Below are positions 41,686-50,377 of a DNA stretch of 64,000 nucleotides, piece by piece. Where the stretch lies: NCBI GenBank assembly GCA_020632875.1, contig JACKET010000002.1:62001-126000 (forward strand), given 5' to 3'. Below the pieces are notes generated by a model. That model ran no database searches, was not told the DNA's origin, and saw nothing but the letters and a program-made list of their open reading frames with translations. Each line of letters opens with the position of its first letter. Within the stretch, counting starts at the first letter, position 1. The stretch comes from Alphaproteobacteria bacterium (lineage in GTDB: Bacteria > Myxococcota_A > UBA796 > GCA-2862545). A program made the translations under genes and the position numbers.

Positions 41686-43694
41686 CTGGCCGCCCGCTCG
41701 GCGGTGAGGCGCGCACGCGCGACGTCGATCGGCGTCAGCATCCCGAGCAGCGCGCCGTCTTCGACCACCGCCATCCACCGCAGGTCTTCGCGGTAGAAGC
41801 GCTCGGCGATCTCGGTGAGGTCGTCTTCGGGCGCGCAGCACGGCGCCCGCGCGGCGAGGGCACCGGCCGTCCGCCCCTCGAGCGCGGTCTGGGGAGCGTC
41901 GATGAGCACGGCGGGATCGATCCAGCCGGCGAACGCCGCTCCATTCGACACGGCGACGGGCTGCCCTCCGGCGGCCTCGAGCGCCTCGAGCACGGCGTCG
42001 ACGGGCGAATCGTCGGGCACCGTCGTGGGCGGCGGCCGCATACGGGTGCGCGCGGTGTCCTGCCGCAGCGCGTCGTGGCGCTTGCGCTCGCGCGCCTCGT
42101 CGCCCGCCTCGGGCGTGGGCTTCACCTGGCGCAGCAGGTTCGAGAGCCCGCCCACGCGGCTCGTGAGCAGCGCGAAGTCCTCCCGCGTGACGACCCGCAC
42201 GTCGGTGGGCTGCACGGCGCGCACGGTCGCGTTGCGACGGGCCCCCGTGAGCAGCGACTCCTCGCCGAAGTGCGCGCCCGGGCCGAGGCGCGCGAGCACC
42301 TGCTCGCCTCCGGCCCGCCGCTGCACGATCTCGACCTCGCCGGTCTCGATCAGGAAGAACGCGTCGCCGTCCGCCCCCTCTTCGACCACGGTCTGGCCGG
42401 GCTGGTAGTGCTGGCTGCCGATGCGATCGGAGGTGCCGGGCATGAGCTGGCAGATGTCCCGCGGGAAGACGAGGTCGAACACCCAGTCGACCAGCACACG
42501 CGCGCGGCGCAGCCAGCCCGGCAGGATCGTGAGGTACATGAACCGCCACACGAGCCAGCCGAAGAAGCCCGTGAACCGGAGCCGCCCGCTCTCGACGATG
42601 GCGTCCATGTGACCGAGCGACGCCGCGTAGCCCTTGGGCTTGAACGAGAAGGGCTTCAGCTCCTTCCCGTCGATCGCGGCGATCACGTTGTCGGCGCACT
42701 GTGCGCCTTCGCGGCTCGCGAACTGGGCGGTGGGCGGGGCGAGCTCGCCGTCGAGCGCGTTCGTGATCAGCGCGCAGTCGCCGATGCCCCAGACGTTCTC
42801 GTGGCCGGTGCACCGCATGAACGCGTCGACCGTGAGCCGGCCGCGGTCGTGGTCGAGGCCGCTCTGGATGATGACGGGGTGGGGACGGTTGCCGATCGTG
42901 CCCACGACCGTGCGCGTGGGGATCTCGTCGCCGTCGCCGAGGAAGATCGCCGTGGGGGTGACGCTCTTCGCGCGGCACGAGAGCTTCACGACGACGTTGC
43001 GGTGCTCGAGCGCCTTCTGCGCGTGCGCCGAGGCCGTCTCGGACAGGGCGGGCAGGATGCGCGGGGTCGCGGAGACCAGCACGGAGTGGATGCGCTCGTT
43101 CGCGAGCTCGGGGAAGTAGCGGAGCGAGAACGTCGCGAGATCGTGCACCTCGGCGCAGGTCTCGACCCCCGAGAAGCCCGCGCCCACCGTCACGATCGTG
43201 AGCAGCTCGCGCCGCAGCGCCGGATCCGTCGTGTTCGCGGCGTGCTCGAGGTTGCCGAGCACCTGGTTCCGCACGGCGAACGCGTCGCCGACGGTCTTCA
43301 TGGGCAGGCCGTGGGCGCTCATCCCCGGCACGATGCCCATGTTGGGCACGAGCCCCATCGCCACGACGAGGTGGTCGTAGCGGCGCGAAGGGGGCGCCGA
43401 GAGGTCCGTCGCCTTGAAGTGCACCACGCGGTTCGCGAGGTCGATCGACTCGATGTCGGCGCAGTCGAAGTCGACGCCGGGGCACAGCGAGCGGATCGGG
43501 TTGATCACGTGCTGCGCGTGGATGGTGCCCGCGGCGACCTCGGGAAGCAGCGGGTGGAAGACCATGTAGTTCATCTGGTCGGCCAGCACGACGTGCGCGC
43601 GGCGGCCCAGCACCCGGTGGAGGCGATTCGCGCACTCGGTGCCGGCGAAACCGGCGCCCAGCACGACGATCTCGAGCTGCTCCTCGGTGGTCAT
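41682..43694 (-). CDS. Type II NADH dehydrogenase fused to cyclic-nucleotide-binding and CBS-like domains
   Basis: 670 residues. Residues 1-405 are NDH-2: FAD motif GAGFAG (13-18), MNYMVFHPLLPEVAAGT, NADH motif GAGFSG (171-176), VWGIGDCA (301-308), and membrane-binding segment near 375-410. Residues ~415-520 form a cyclic-nucleotide-binding domain with phosphate-binding cassette HFGEESLLTGARRNATVRA (Gly477, Glu478, Arg487), intact for ligand binding. Residues ~555-665 form a CBS-like pair (DDSPVDAVLEALEAA, RWMAVVEDGALLGMLTPIDVARARL). NDH-2 passes electrons from NADH to quinone without pumping. The fusion suggests allosteric control by cyclic and adenine nucleotides. The downstream cyclase gene overlaps it. 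Confidence 0.93.
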   Translation of the reverse strand: MTTEEQLEIVVLGAGFAGTECANRLHRVLGRRAHVVLADQMNYMVFHPLLPEVAAGTIHAQHVINPIRSLCPGVDFDCADIESIDLANRVVHFKATDLSAPPSRRYDHLVVAMGLVPNMGIVPGMSAHGLPMKTVGDAFAVRNQVLGNLEHAANTTDPALRRELLTIVTVGAGFSGVETCAEVHDLATFSLRYFPELANERIHSVLVSATPRILPALSETASAHAQKALEHRNVVVKLSCRAKSVTPTAIFLGDGDEIPTRTVVGTIGNRPHPVIIQSGLDHDRGRLTVDAFMRCTGHENVWGIGDCALITNALDGELAPPTAQFASREGAQCADNVIAAIDGKELKPFSFKPKGYAASLGHMDAIVESGRLRFTGFFGWLVWRFMYLTILPGWLRRARVLVDWVFDLVFPRDICQLMPGTSDRIGSQHYQPGQTVVEEGADGDAFFLIETGEVEIVQRRAGGEQVLARLGPGAHFGEESLLTGARRNATVRAVQPTDVRVVTREDFALLTSRVGGLSNLLRQVKPTPEAGDEARERKRHDALRQDTARTRMRPPPTTVPDDSPVDAVLEALEAAGGQPVAVSNGAAFAGWIDPAVLIDAPQTALEGRTAGALAARAPCCAPEDDLTEIAERFYREDLRWMAVVEDGALLGMLTPIDVARARLTAERAAS

Positions 43695-43736
43695 GAACGC
43701 TCCCGTCCGAATCGACGCCGCTTATACGACGAGTAT

Positions 43737-43760
43737 GGGGCCGACACCACCGAAGGCCCC
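43737..43760 (-). terminator. Possible terminator stem after the OmpA-like gene
   Basis: GGGGCC (43737-43742) and GGCCCC (43755-43760) pair across a 12-base loop, just past the minus-strand stop at 43768. No T-run follows on the minus strand. Confidence 0.3.
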
Positions 43761-43767
43761 AGCGGGG

Positions 43768-44559
43768 TCACTGTCCGAGCGCTTTCAGCTCTTCGAAGCC
43801 CGGGAGCGCCTCGAGATCGGGCAGCACGATGATCTCGATGCGCCGGTTGTTCGCGCGGCCCTCGTTCGTCCGGTTGGTGTCGGCGGGCTTGTACTCGCCG
43901 TAGCTCGACGCGCTGACCCGGTCGGCGGTCAGGCCGTTCTGGACGAGCAGCCGCGTGACCGCGATGGCGCGGTCGCTGCCGAGGTGCCAGTTGCTCGGGT
44001 ACTTCGCGGTGGCGATGGGCTGGTTGTCGGTGTGCCCGGCGACCTGGAACTCGCGCTTCTCGATCGACTGCAGCACCTGGGCGACCTCGGCCATGGCCTT
44101 CTCACCGTCTTTCGAGAGAGCCGCGCTGCCCGGGTCGAACAGGATGTCGGTCGGGAGCTGCACGACCATGCGCCCGTCGATGACCTTCACGGACAGCGTG
44201 CCCGCGTCGATCATCCCCTGGAACTTCATGACGAGCTCGCGGAACTCCTCGAGCGCGGCTTCGGCGCGCGCGCGCCGCATGTCGAGCTCCTTGAGCGCCT
44301 CCTGCATCTCTTCGATGCTGCGCTGCATGTCGGTCTCTTTGCTGACCGCCTCGGCGAGCTCGCGGCGGCGCTTGTCGAGGATGCGGTTCGCCCAGTCGAG
44401 ATCCTCGCGCAGCCCGTTCCGCTCGGCCTCGACCTCGGTGCACTCGCCGACGAGGCGCGCGAGCTCGGTCTCCTTGCCCTGCGACTCGGCCATGAGCGTC
44501 TCGTGCTCCTGCTTGGGCACGCAGCCCACGAGCAACACGGCCCACCATCCAATGCGCAT
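43768..44559 (-). CDS. OmpA/MotB-family peptidoglycan-binding lipoprotein with coiled coil
   Basis: 263 residues. Signal MRIGWWAVLLVGC gives lipidation at Cys13. Residues ~20-115 are a long heptad coiled coil (AEAVSKETDMQRSIEEMQEAL). Residues ~130-255 are an OmpA domain: ILFDPGSAALSKDGEKAMAEVA, FQVAGHTDNQPI and NEGRANNRRIEIIVLPD, with the Asp and Arg that hold diaminopimelate. It links the outer membrane to peptidoglycan. It appears to be a single-gene unit. Confidence 0.92.
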   Translation of the reverse strand: MRIGWWAVLLVGCVPKQEHETLMAESQGKETELARLVGECTEVEAERNGLREDLDWANRILDKRRRELAEAVSKETDMQRSIEEMQEALKELDMRRARAEAALEEFRELVMKFQGMIDAGTLSVKVIDGRMVVQLPTDILFDPGSAALSKDGEKAMAEVAQVLQSIEKREFQVAGHTDNQPIATAKYPSNWHLGSDRAIAVTRLLVQNGLTADRVSASSYGEYKPADTNRTNEGRANNRRIEIIVLPDLEALPGFEELKALGQ

Positions 44560-44626
44560 CTGACTCCCCTTCGTCCGCGGACCAGCCGCGACACGGGCGG
44601 AGCATACAAAAATGCGGGGTGCGGGG

Positions 44627-45547
44627 TCAGAAGCCGAGCTGGAGCTGAGCCCTGGCGACCTCCATCGGAGGGGTCTTCGCGGACGCGAACGTGGCTTCGA
44701 GCGACAGGCTGGCGACGGCGCTCCAGTCGTCCAGGTGCAGGTTCATGGCGCCCGTGGCCCGATGGCTCGCGTCGTCCGGGCGCACGAGCACGTCCCAACC
44801 CGCCGCGGGCTCGACCTCGGCGCTCCCGGCGTGGATGCGGTGCGCGGCCAGCACGGACGCGCCGCTGTCCCACACGTCCCGCGCGATCTCGTGCGCGACC
44901 ATGCCCTCCACCGCGACGGTGTTGCCGTCGTGCCTCCACTCCACGCCGACGTCCGCGACGCGATCGGTGATGGGGGCGTGATCGCCGAGCTTCTCGAGGG
45001 CGTTCGGCGGATGGACCCACGTGGCGGCCCCGGCGTGCGCGGAGAGGTCGGCGGGCAGGTCCACGTCGACGGCCAGCGAGGGGCTGATCCCGGGACCGGT
45101 GACGGTGAGGTCGGTGACGGGGTCGAAGGCGCCGACCCGAACGCGGACGACCTCGGCGATGCGGGCCTGGGCTTCGACACCCACCTCGCGGCGCGGGGTG
45201 AGGCTCACGAAGCGGGCGCGGGTGGGGAGGATCATCTGCGGCGCGGGGACGGCGAAGTCCTGCGACACCCCCATCTTGAAGCGCCCGGCGCGGACCGAGA
45301 ACCGCTTCGGGTCCCCGAGCTCGACGACGGCGTCGAGCAGCTGGACCGTGCCGGTCGCGGCCTCGACCTGGAGCATGCCCCCGTAGCCGCGGTGGTGGGC
45401 CTTCACCTGGAGCCGGGCGAGGTCGAATCCCACGTGTGGGCCGGCGTCCTCGTGGTCCTCGTCGTTGCGGAGCCCCATCGCGACGCCCGCTTCCACCCAG
45501 CCGTGCAGCTCGACCTCGGGCGGCGCGGGCGGGAGGTCCGGTGTCAC
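44627..45547 (-). CDS. Beta-barrel porin-like protein coupled to the second SulP, no visible signal peptide
   Basis: 306 residues from a GTG overlapping the SulP stop (GTGA). The sequence is a run of beta strands (VELHGWVEAGVAMGLRN, GFDLARLQVKAHHRGYGGMLQVEAATG, FSVRAGRFKMGVSQDFAVPAPQM) ending in Phe (ARAQLQLGF), as in the porin of the dab operon. The start VTPDLPPAPPEVELHG looks like a mature N-terminus: no hydrophobic signal precedes it, and the upstream frame runs inside the SulP gene. Either export uses another route or an upstream signal was lost. Likely an outer-membrane anion channel. Confidence 0.75.
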   Translation of the reverse strand: MTPDLPPAPPEVELHGWVEAGVAMGLRNDEDHEDAGPHVGFDLARLQVKAHHRGYGGMLQVEAATGTVQLLDAVVELGDPKRFSVRAGRFKMGVSQDFAVPAPQMILPTRARFVSLTPRREVGVEAQARIAEVVRVRVGAFDPVTDLTVTGPGISPSLAVDVDLPADLSAHAGAATWVHPPNALEKLGDHAPITDRVADVGVEWRHDGNTVAVEGMVAHEIARDVWDSGASVLAAHRIHAGSAEVEPAAGWDVLVRPDDASHRATGAMNLHLDDWSAVASLSLEATFASAKTPPMEVARAQLQLGF

Positions 45548-47241
45548 TTCGCACCGCCGAGCAGCTCGAGCCGGCGGCCCGATGCGCGGTCGACCGCTTC
45601 GTGGACGCGCTCCACGACGTGGTCCCAGCCGATGCGCTCCATCAGGTGCGCCGCTTCGAGCGCGTCGCGCACGGGCCCGCGGACACCGGCGAGCCACACG
45701 GTGATGCTCCGGTCCTCCATCGCGTCCAGGATCTCGCCGATGGTGGAGAGGGCCTGCGCGTCGACGGAGCCGATGGCCTTGCAGTCGACGACCAGGTGCC
45801 GCGCGTCCTCGCCGATGGCGTCCTGCACGGCGGTCTTCAGGAACGCCGTGTTCGCGAAGTACAGCGGGGCGTCGACGCGGATCGCGACGACTCCGGGGGT
45901 GGTGCGGGCCTCGGGGTAGCGCTCGACGTTGCGGTACACCGTGGTGCCGGGCAGCTCGCCGAGGACGGCGAGGTGCGGGCGGCTCGTGCTCCAGATGAAC
46001 CACAGCAGGCTCGCGGCGACGCCGACGAGGATGCCCTGCTCGATGCCGAGCGTGAGGGTCGCCACGAACGTGAGCCCCATGGCGGCGAGGTCGGGACGGC
46101 TGACCTTCCAGAGGTGCTTCACCTCGTCGGTCGCGATCAGGCCGAACACGGCGGTCATGATGATCGACGCCAGCACCGCCTTCGGGAGGAAGTAGAACAG
46201 CGGCGTGAGGAACAGCAGCGTGACGGTGATCGCGCCGGCCGTGACGAGGCTGGCGACGCCGGTGAGCGCTCCGGCCTGGGCGTTGACCGCGGTGCGGCTG
46301 AAGCCGCCGGTGACCGGATAGCCCTGGAAGAACGCGCCGACGACGTTCGCCACGCCGAGCGCTTCGAGCTCCTGATCCGCGTCGACCTCGTACTTGTTCT
46401 CGCGGGCGAAGGCCTTGGCGACCGAGATGCTCTCCATGAAGCCGACCAGCGCGATGGTGATCGCAGTGGGGAGCAGGGCCTGGATGCTCCCCAGCTCGAG
46501 TGCCGGGAGGGCCGGGCTGGGCAGGCCGCTCGGCACGTCACCCACGATGGAGACGCCCATCTCGTGCAGCCCGAGGCCCCACACGGCGAGCGCACCGCCC
46601 GCGACGACCAGCAGGAAGCGCGGGAACCGGGGCGCGAAGCGCTTCAGCGCGACGAGCGTGGCCATGGACGCCAGCGAGATGCCGAGCGTGACGAGGTTGG
46701 TGTCGCCGGCCTTCTCGATGGCGTGGAGCAGGATCTCGTGGACGTGGTGGCTGCTCGGGAGGTTCACGCCCATCACGTGCTTGAGCTGCGAGAACCCGAT
46801 GATCAGGGCCGCGGCGGAGGTGAATCCCGCGATGACGGGGTGGCTCAGGAACTTCACGAGGAAGCCGAGCCGGGCGAGGCTCATGCCCCACTGCAGCGCG
46901 CCGACCATCAGCATCAGCAGCGCGGCCAGGCTCGCGTAGCGCACGGGATCGTTCCCGCCGACGATGGCACCCACGCCGCTGGCCACGAGCAGGGACACCA
47001 TCGCCACCGGGCCGACGGCGAGCTGGCGCGACGTGCCCATCAGCCCGTAGATCGCGAGGGGGATCGTGGACGCGTAGAGACCGATGATCGGATCGAGCCC
47101 GGCGAGCATGGCGTAGGCCATGGCCTGGGGGATCAGCATGATGGCGGTCGTGAGGCCGGCGACGGCGTCGCTCTGGAAGGTACCGGCGTCGTAGCGGGCG
47201 AGCTGGCCGAGCAGGGGAACGTGCCGGGTGAGGGCGTTCAT
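45544..47241 (-). CDS. SulP-family sulfate permease with STAS domain
   Basis: 565 residues; ATG 47241 is fixed by the AAGGAG ribosome site. Canonical SulP signature regions: QSDAVAGLTTAIMLIPQAMAYAMLAGLDPIIGLYAS, LGVANVVGAFFQGYPVTGGFSRTAVNAQAGA. Ten to twelve helices up to ~435. The C-terminal STAS domain (~450-560) has VVDCKAIGSVDAQALSTIGEIL. Sulfate or sulfite is the likely substrate in this sulfur region. A near-consensus sigma54 promoter lies 47 bases upstream. Its divergent neighbour encodes a sigma54 activator. Overlaps the porin gene downstream. Confidence 0.92.
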   Translation of the reverse strand: MNALTRHVPLLGQLARYDAGTFQSDAVAGLTTAIMLIPQAMAYAMLAGLDPIIGLYASTIPLAIYGLMGTSRQLAVGPVAMVSLLVASGVGAIVGGNDPVRYASLAALLMLMVGALQWGMSLARLGFLVKFLSHPVIAGFTSAAALIIGFSQLKHVMGVNLPSSHHVHEILLHAIEKAGDTNLVTLGISLASMATLVALKRFAPRFPRFLLVVAGGALAVWGLGLHEMGVSIVGDVPSGLPSPALPALELGSIQALLPTAITIALVGFMESISVAKAFARENKYEVDADQELEALGVANVVGAFFQGYPVTGGFSRTAVNAQAGALTGVASLVTAGAITVTLLFLTPLFYFLPKAVLASIIMTAVFGLIATDEVKHLWKVSRPDLAAMGLTFVATLTLGIEQGILVGVAASLLWFIWSTSRPHLAVLGELPGTTVYRNVERYPEARTTPGVVAIRVDAPLYFANTAFLKTAVQDAIGEDARHLVVDCKAIGSVDAQALSTIGEILDAMEDRSITVWLAGVRGPVRDALEAAHLMERIGWDHVVERVHEAVDRASGRRLELLGGAK

Positions 47242-47287
47242 CTCGGGCTCCTTCGCGTGGGGGGAAACGGGTTCGCCGCCATCGTTC

Positions 47288-47302
47288 GCAAGGTGCGTGC
47301 CA
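47288..47302 (-). promoter_or_regulatory. sigma54 promoter of the second SulP operon
   Basis: Minus strand TGGCACGCACCTTGC has a perfect -24 TGGCACG and -12 TTGC with GG-N10-GC spacing. Start of transcription is expected near 47276, 35 bases before the ATG. Confidence 0.88.
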
Positions 47303-47460
47303 TGGCGGATAGCTGTGTTCGAACCCACATCCTCCGGCGGTTGGGGCCGGATGGGGGGAGTCTGGGCAGGCCTGTCTCGCGCGGGTGATTCGTGCTATGT
47401 CGGAATCGTTCAATTTCACTCGACCGGTGTCGCGAAGCCGCGCGTCCGGAGGGAGTCGGC

Positions 47461-48453
47461 TTGCAGCCTGTCGTGAAGCGCCCGGACCTGAACCTGGTCC
47501 GGTTCCACCAGATGATCACCGTCGCTCCCGAGATGACGGCGTTGTTCGAGAAGATCCGCCGCGCCGGGCGCAGCGATGCCACGGTGCTGATCCGCGGCGA
47601 GAGCGGCACCGGCAAAGAGCTCGTGGCCGACGCGCTGCACCGCGAGAGCCCGCGCTCCACGCGGCCGTTCCAGGCCGTGAACTGCGCGACGTTCACGTCC
47701 GAGATGCTGGCGAGCGAGCTGTTCGGCCACGTCCGCGGCGCGTTCACCGGCGCCATTCGCGACCGCAAGGGGCTGCTCGCGCTGGCCGACAAGGGCACGC
47801 TGTTCCTCGACGAGGTCGCCGAGCTCCCGATCGATCTGCAGGCCAGGCTGCTGCGCGTGCTCCAGCTCAAGCGGTTCACGCCGGTGGGCGGCACGGTCGA
47901 GCAGGAGGTCGACGTGCGGCTGTTGTCGGCGACGAATGCCGCCCTCCGCCAGCTCGTGACCGAGGGCCGTTTTCGCGAAGACCTGATGTACCGCCTGCGC
48001 GTGGTGGTGCTCTACCTGCCGCGGCTCGTCGAGCGCACGGGTGATGTCCAGGCGCTCACGTGGTTCTTCATCGACGCGTTCAACGAGCGCGGCGGGCGCC
48101 GGGTACACGGGCTCTCGGCCGACGCCTGGGCGGCCATGCGCGCGTACTCGTGGCCCGGCAACATCCGCGAGCTGCGCAACAACCTCGAGCAGGCCTTCGT
48201 GCTCGGCGAGGGCCCGGTCATCGAGCTCGACGAGCTGGCTCCCGAGCTGCGCGGCGAGGGTGTCGAGCTGGTGCACGTCCCCGAGCCCGACGCGCCGAGC
48301 ACCGAGCCCTCCGTCACCCTCGCCGACCTCGAGCGGAAGGAGCTGGTCGAAGCGTGGCGTGCGACGGGCGGGAACCGCGGGAAGATGGCGGAGGCCCTGG
48401 CGATCAGCCGTCCGACGCTGTACCGCCGGCTGAAGAAGCACGGGCTCACCTAG
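47461..48453 (+). CDS. Sigma54 activator without receiver domain (PspF-like architecture)
   Basis: 330 residues from a TTG with an excellent ribosome site (GGAGGGAG, 47448-47455); the GTG at 47392 would add 23 unlikely residues. AAA+ domain ~15-250: Walker A GESGTGKE (46-53), GAFTGA (93-98), Walker B GTLFLDEVAEL. C-terminal Fis helix-turn-helix (NRGKMAEALAISRPTLYRRLKKHGL). With no N-terminal sensor, it must be controlled by its level or by a partner protein. Divergent from the SulP gene whose sigma54 promoter it probably activates; the intergenic GATTC/GAATC pair at ~47387-47407 may be its binding site. Confidence 0.93.
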   Translation: MQPVVKRPDLNLVRFHQMITVAPEMTALFEKIRRAGRSDATVLIRGESGTGKELVADALHRESPRSTRPFQAVNCATFTSEMLASELFGHVRGAFTGAIRDRKGLLALADKGTLFLDEVAELPIDLQARLLRVLQLKRFTPVGGTVEQEVDVRLLSATNAALRQLVTEGRFREDLMYRLRVVVLYLPRLVERTGDVQALTWFFIDAFNERGGRRVHGLSADAWAAMRAYSWPGNIRELRNNLEQAFVLGEGPVIELDELAPELRGEGVELVHVPEPDAPSTEPSVTLADLERKELVEAWRATGGNRGKMAEALAISRPTLYRRLKKHGLT

Positions 48454-48527
48454 GTCACAATCCTCATGAGTCGACCGTGGGATCCCGGCGCGTCGAAAGA
48501 GGTCCGGGACCGTCCCAGGATCCGGTT

Positions 48528-48560
48528 CCCGTGCCCGTGCCCGTGCCCGTGCCCGTGCCC
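48528..48560. repeat. (CCCGTG)n microsatellite
   Basis: Five and a half perfect copies of the hexamer CCCGTG. Related tracts of CGCGTG units occur at the same place in the next array units, near 48919-48945 and 49318-49340. Confidence 0.9.
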
Positions 48561-48690
48561 GAATGTGGTGCTCGAAGCGAAATTCCGGCTCGTAGGAGAC
48601 TACGCCGTTGCGGGTGTCGGCTGCGGGATCCCGGCTCGTCGGAGACGGTAGAGGTGCGGGTGTCGGCCGCGGGATCCTGGCTCGTCGAAG

Positions 48691-48866
48691 AGGAGGGGGA
48701 CCGCGGGTGTGAACGTCCGGTCTACCCATTACTCCGCGCGCTGCGCGGCTCGCCTGCGGCGGCCTTGCGGTTCGTAGACCCGGCAGTCCCAGGATCCGGT
48801 TTCCCGGGAGGGGCGGGCGTTGGGATGAGGCGAGGGGAAACCGGACCCTTCGGGCTCTGCCTGTCG
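48691..48866. repeat. ~180-bp conserved block, copy A
   Basis: Begins AGGAGGGGGACCGCGGG and ends GGGCTCTGCCTGTCG. It is almost identical to 49083-49267 apart from a 9-base difference in a GC-alternating stretch. It contains an inverted pair GGTTTCCC/GGGAAACC, so the transcript could fold into a long hairpin. Confidence 0.88.
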
Positions 48867-49082
48867 CGATCGAGGAGGTCGGGAGAGCTCCGCATCGGCA
48901 GGGCGCTCGAGGCCCGACCCGTGCGCGTGCGCGTGTGCGTGCGCGTGCCCGATGGGGCGCTCGAAGCGCGGGATCCCGGCTCGTCGGAGACGGCGGTGTC
49001 GCGGGTGTCGGCCGCGGGATCCCGGCTCGTCGTAGACGGCACCGTCGCGGGGTGTCGGCAGCGGGATCCCGGCTCGTCGTAG

Positions 49083-49267
49083 AGGAGGGGGACCGCGGGT
49101 GTGAACGTCCGGTCTACCCATTACTTCGCGCGCGGAGCGCGCTGCGCGGCTCGCCTGCGGCGGCCTTGCGGTTCGTAGACCCGGCAGTCCCAGGATCCGG
49201 TTTCCCGGGAGGGGCGGGCGTTGGGATGAGGCGAGGGGAAACCGGACCCTTCGGGCTCTGCCTGTCG
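49083..49267. repeat. ~180-bp conserved block, copy B
   Basis: Direct repeat of 48691-48866, 392 bp downstream, with a 9-base longer CGCGCGGAGCGCGC stretch. The near identity of the two copies points to recent duplication or gene conversion. Confidence 0.88.
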
Positions 49268-49680
49268 GGACTGGCGGGGTCGGAAGAGAGCCCATTCGCC
49301 CGGGGCGTTCGAGGCCCGACCCGTGCGCGTGCGCGTGCCCGAATGAGCGCTCGAAGCGGAAATCCGGCTCGTCGGAGACGGCACCGTCGCGGGATTCCGG
49401 CTCGTCGTAGACGGCGGGGATGGCGGGTGTCGGCCGCAGGATCCCGGCTCGCCGGAGACGGCGCGGGCGCGGAGCCGCGTCGCCGGAGCATCACCCCAGG
49501 AACGCATCCTGGGCGAGAGCATCGGGGGTCGTACGCATCCTCGGACTCGATTCCACCCCTCGCAGCGGATTCCGCCGACGGACGAACGCCGAAACTTACC
49601 GGGTGCCCGCCCCCCATCCGCCTCCGCAGGCCGTCCAGGATGCGTTGAACCCCCGATGCTTCCGGCGAGGATGCGTTCCC

Positions 49681-49857
49681 CCCTCGATGCCCCCGCCACG
49701 CCAACGCCCGGGGAGGTAGGACGCCCGAACTCCCCATGACGGCGCCACTCGACACCCGACACTCGACACCCGGGCGTCGACGCCGCTCCCCTCGATGCCC
49801 CCGCCACGCCTACGAAGAGCGCCCGAGCTCCCCATGACGGCGTCACTCGACACGAAC
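49681..49857. repeat. Direct repeat of ~65 bp at the right end of the array
   Basis: CCCTCGATGCCCCCGCCACG and the following segment ending CTCCCCATGACGGCG-CACTCGACAC occur at 49681-49755 and again at 49791-49857. Between them lies a short run of GACACCC/GACACTC units. Confidence 0.75.
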
Positions 49858-49864
49858 GACACCG

Positions 49865-50377
49865 CTACTTCGAGACGGTCATCTCGGTCTGGTCCCACTT
49901 CACGGGCTCGAGCTCGACCTTCTCGGGCTCTGCCTTCGCGACGCGCGTGGTCCAGTAGCCGTGCCAGGCCTCGTCGAGCGCGTGGTACAGCAGCATCCCG
50001 GCCGTGAGGGTCGCGACGAACACCAGCGCGTTCGTCGATCCCGACGCGGAGGACACGAGCCCCGGACCCGGGCAGTACCCCCCGAGCGCCCAGCCCACCC
50101 CGAAGAGCGCCGAGCCGGCCACGAGCCGCCCGTCGATGTCCGACCGCGTCGGAATCCCGAAGGCGTCGGCGAACAGAGGCGAGGGACGCCGCACGATGAA
50201 CCGGAACAGCGCCATGTGCACGCCGATCGCGCCGATCATGACGAAGGCCAGGCTCGGGTCCCACGCGTCGCTCAGATCGAGGAACGCGATGACCTTGTCG
50301 GCCTGGGTCATCCCCGAGACGGCGAGGCCGATGCCGAAGACGAAGCCCGAGAGCAGGCTGGTCGCGAGGCTCTTCAC
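49865..50377 (-). CDS. YeeE/YedE-family sulfur transporter, second half-protein (DUF6691-like)
   Basis: 170 residues from a GTG overlapping the partner gene (GTGA). Helices at ~7-25, ~45-65, ~88-110 and ~118-140. The motif FGVGWALGGYCPGPGLVSS carries the conserved Cys of YeeE/YedE (TsuA-like) proteins that relay thiosulfate or sulfide through Cys and backbone amides. The charged tail (~145-170) is cytoplasmic. It forms one transporter with the first half. Confidence 0.9.
   Translation of the reverse strand: MKSLATSLLSGFVFGIGLAVSGMTQADKVIAFLDLSDAWDPSLAFVMIGAIGVHMALFRFIVRRPSPLFADAFGIPTRSDIDGRLVAGSALFGVGWALGGYCPGPGLVSSASGSTNALVFVATLTAGMLLYHALDEAWHGYWTTRVAKAEPEKVELEPVKWDQTEMTVSK

Larger units (their letters stand above)
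48454..49864. repeat. 1.4-kb non-coding repeat array between convergent genes
   Basis: This region holds no convincing gene; its open frames are low-complexity Arg/Pro/Gly. The left ~1 kb is a tandem array of about 390-bp units. The anchor motif CCCGA(A)TG followed by GCTCGAAGCG recurs near 48558, 48945 and 49338. Each unit has a GTG-rich hexamer tract, several copies of a ~22-bp ATCCCGGCTCGTCGGAGACG motif and, in the two complete units, a ~180-bp conserved block. The right ~380 bp has different direct repeats (see separate entries). It separates the convergent activator and YeeE genes. Confidence 0.85.

Noticed and set aside
44627..46003. Longer start for the porin-like gene inside SulP
   Set aside because: The added residues are the out-of-frame image of the STAS domain and contain no signal peptide.
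48600..49480. CRISPR-like repeated 22-mers
   Set aside because: The copies are irregularly spaced (about 30 to 300 bp), degenerate, and the intervening DNA is itself repeated rather than unique; no cas genes are nearby.
48454..49864. Small protein genes in the repeat region
   Set aside because: All frames give repetitive Arg/Pro/Gly sequence that follows the DNA repeats, with no ribosome sites or domains.
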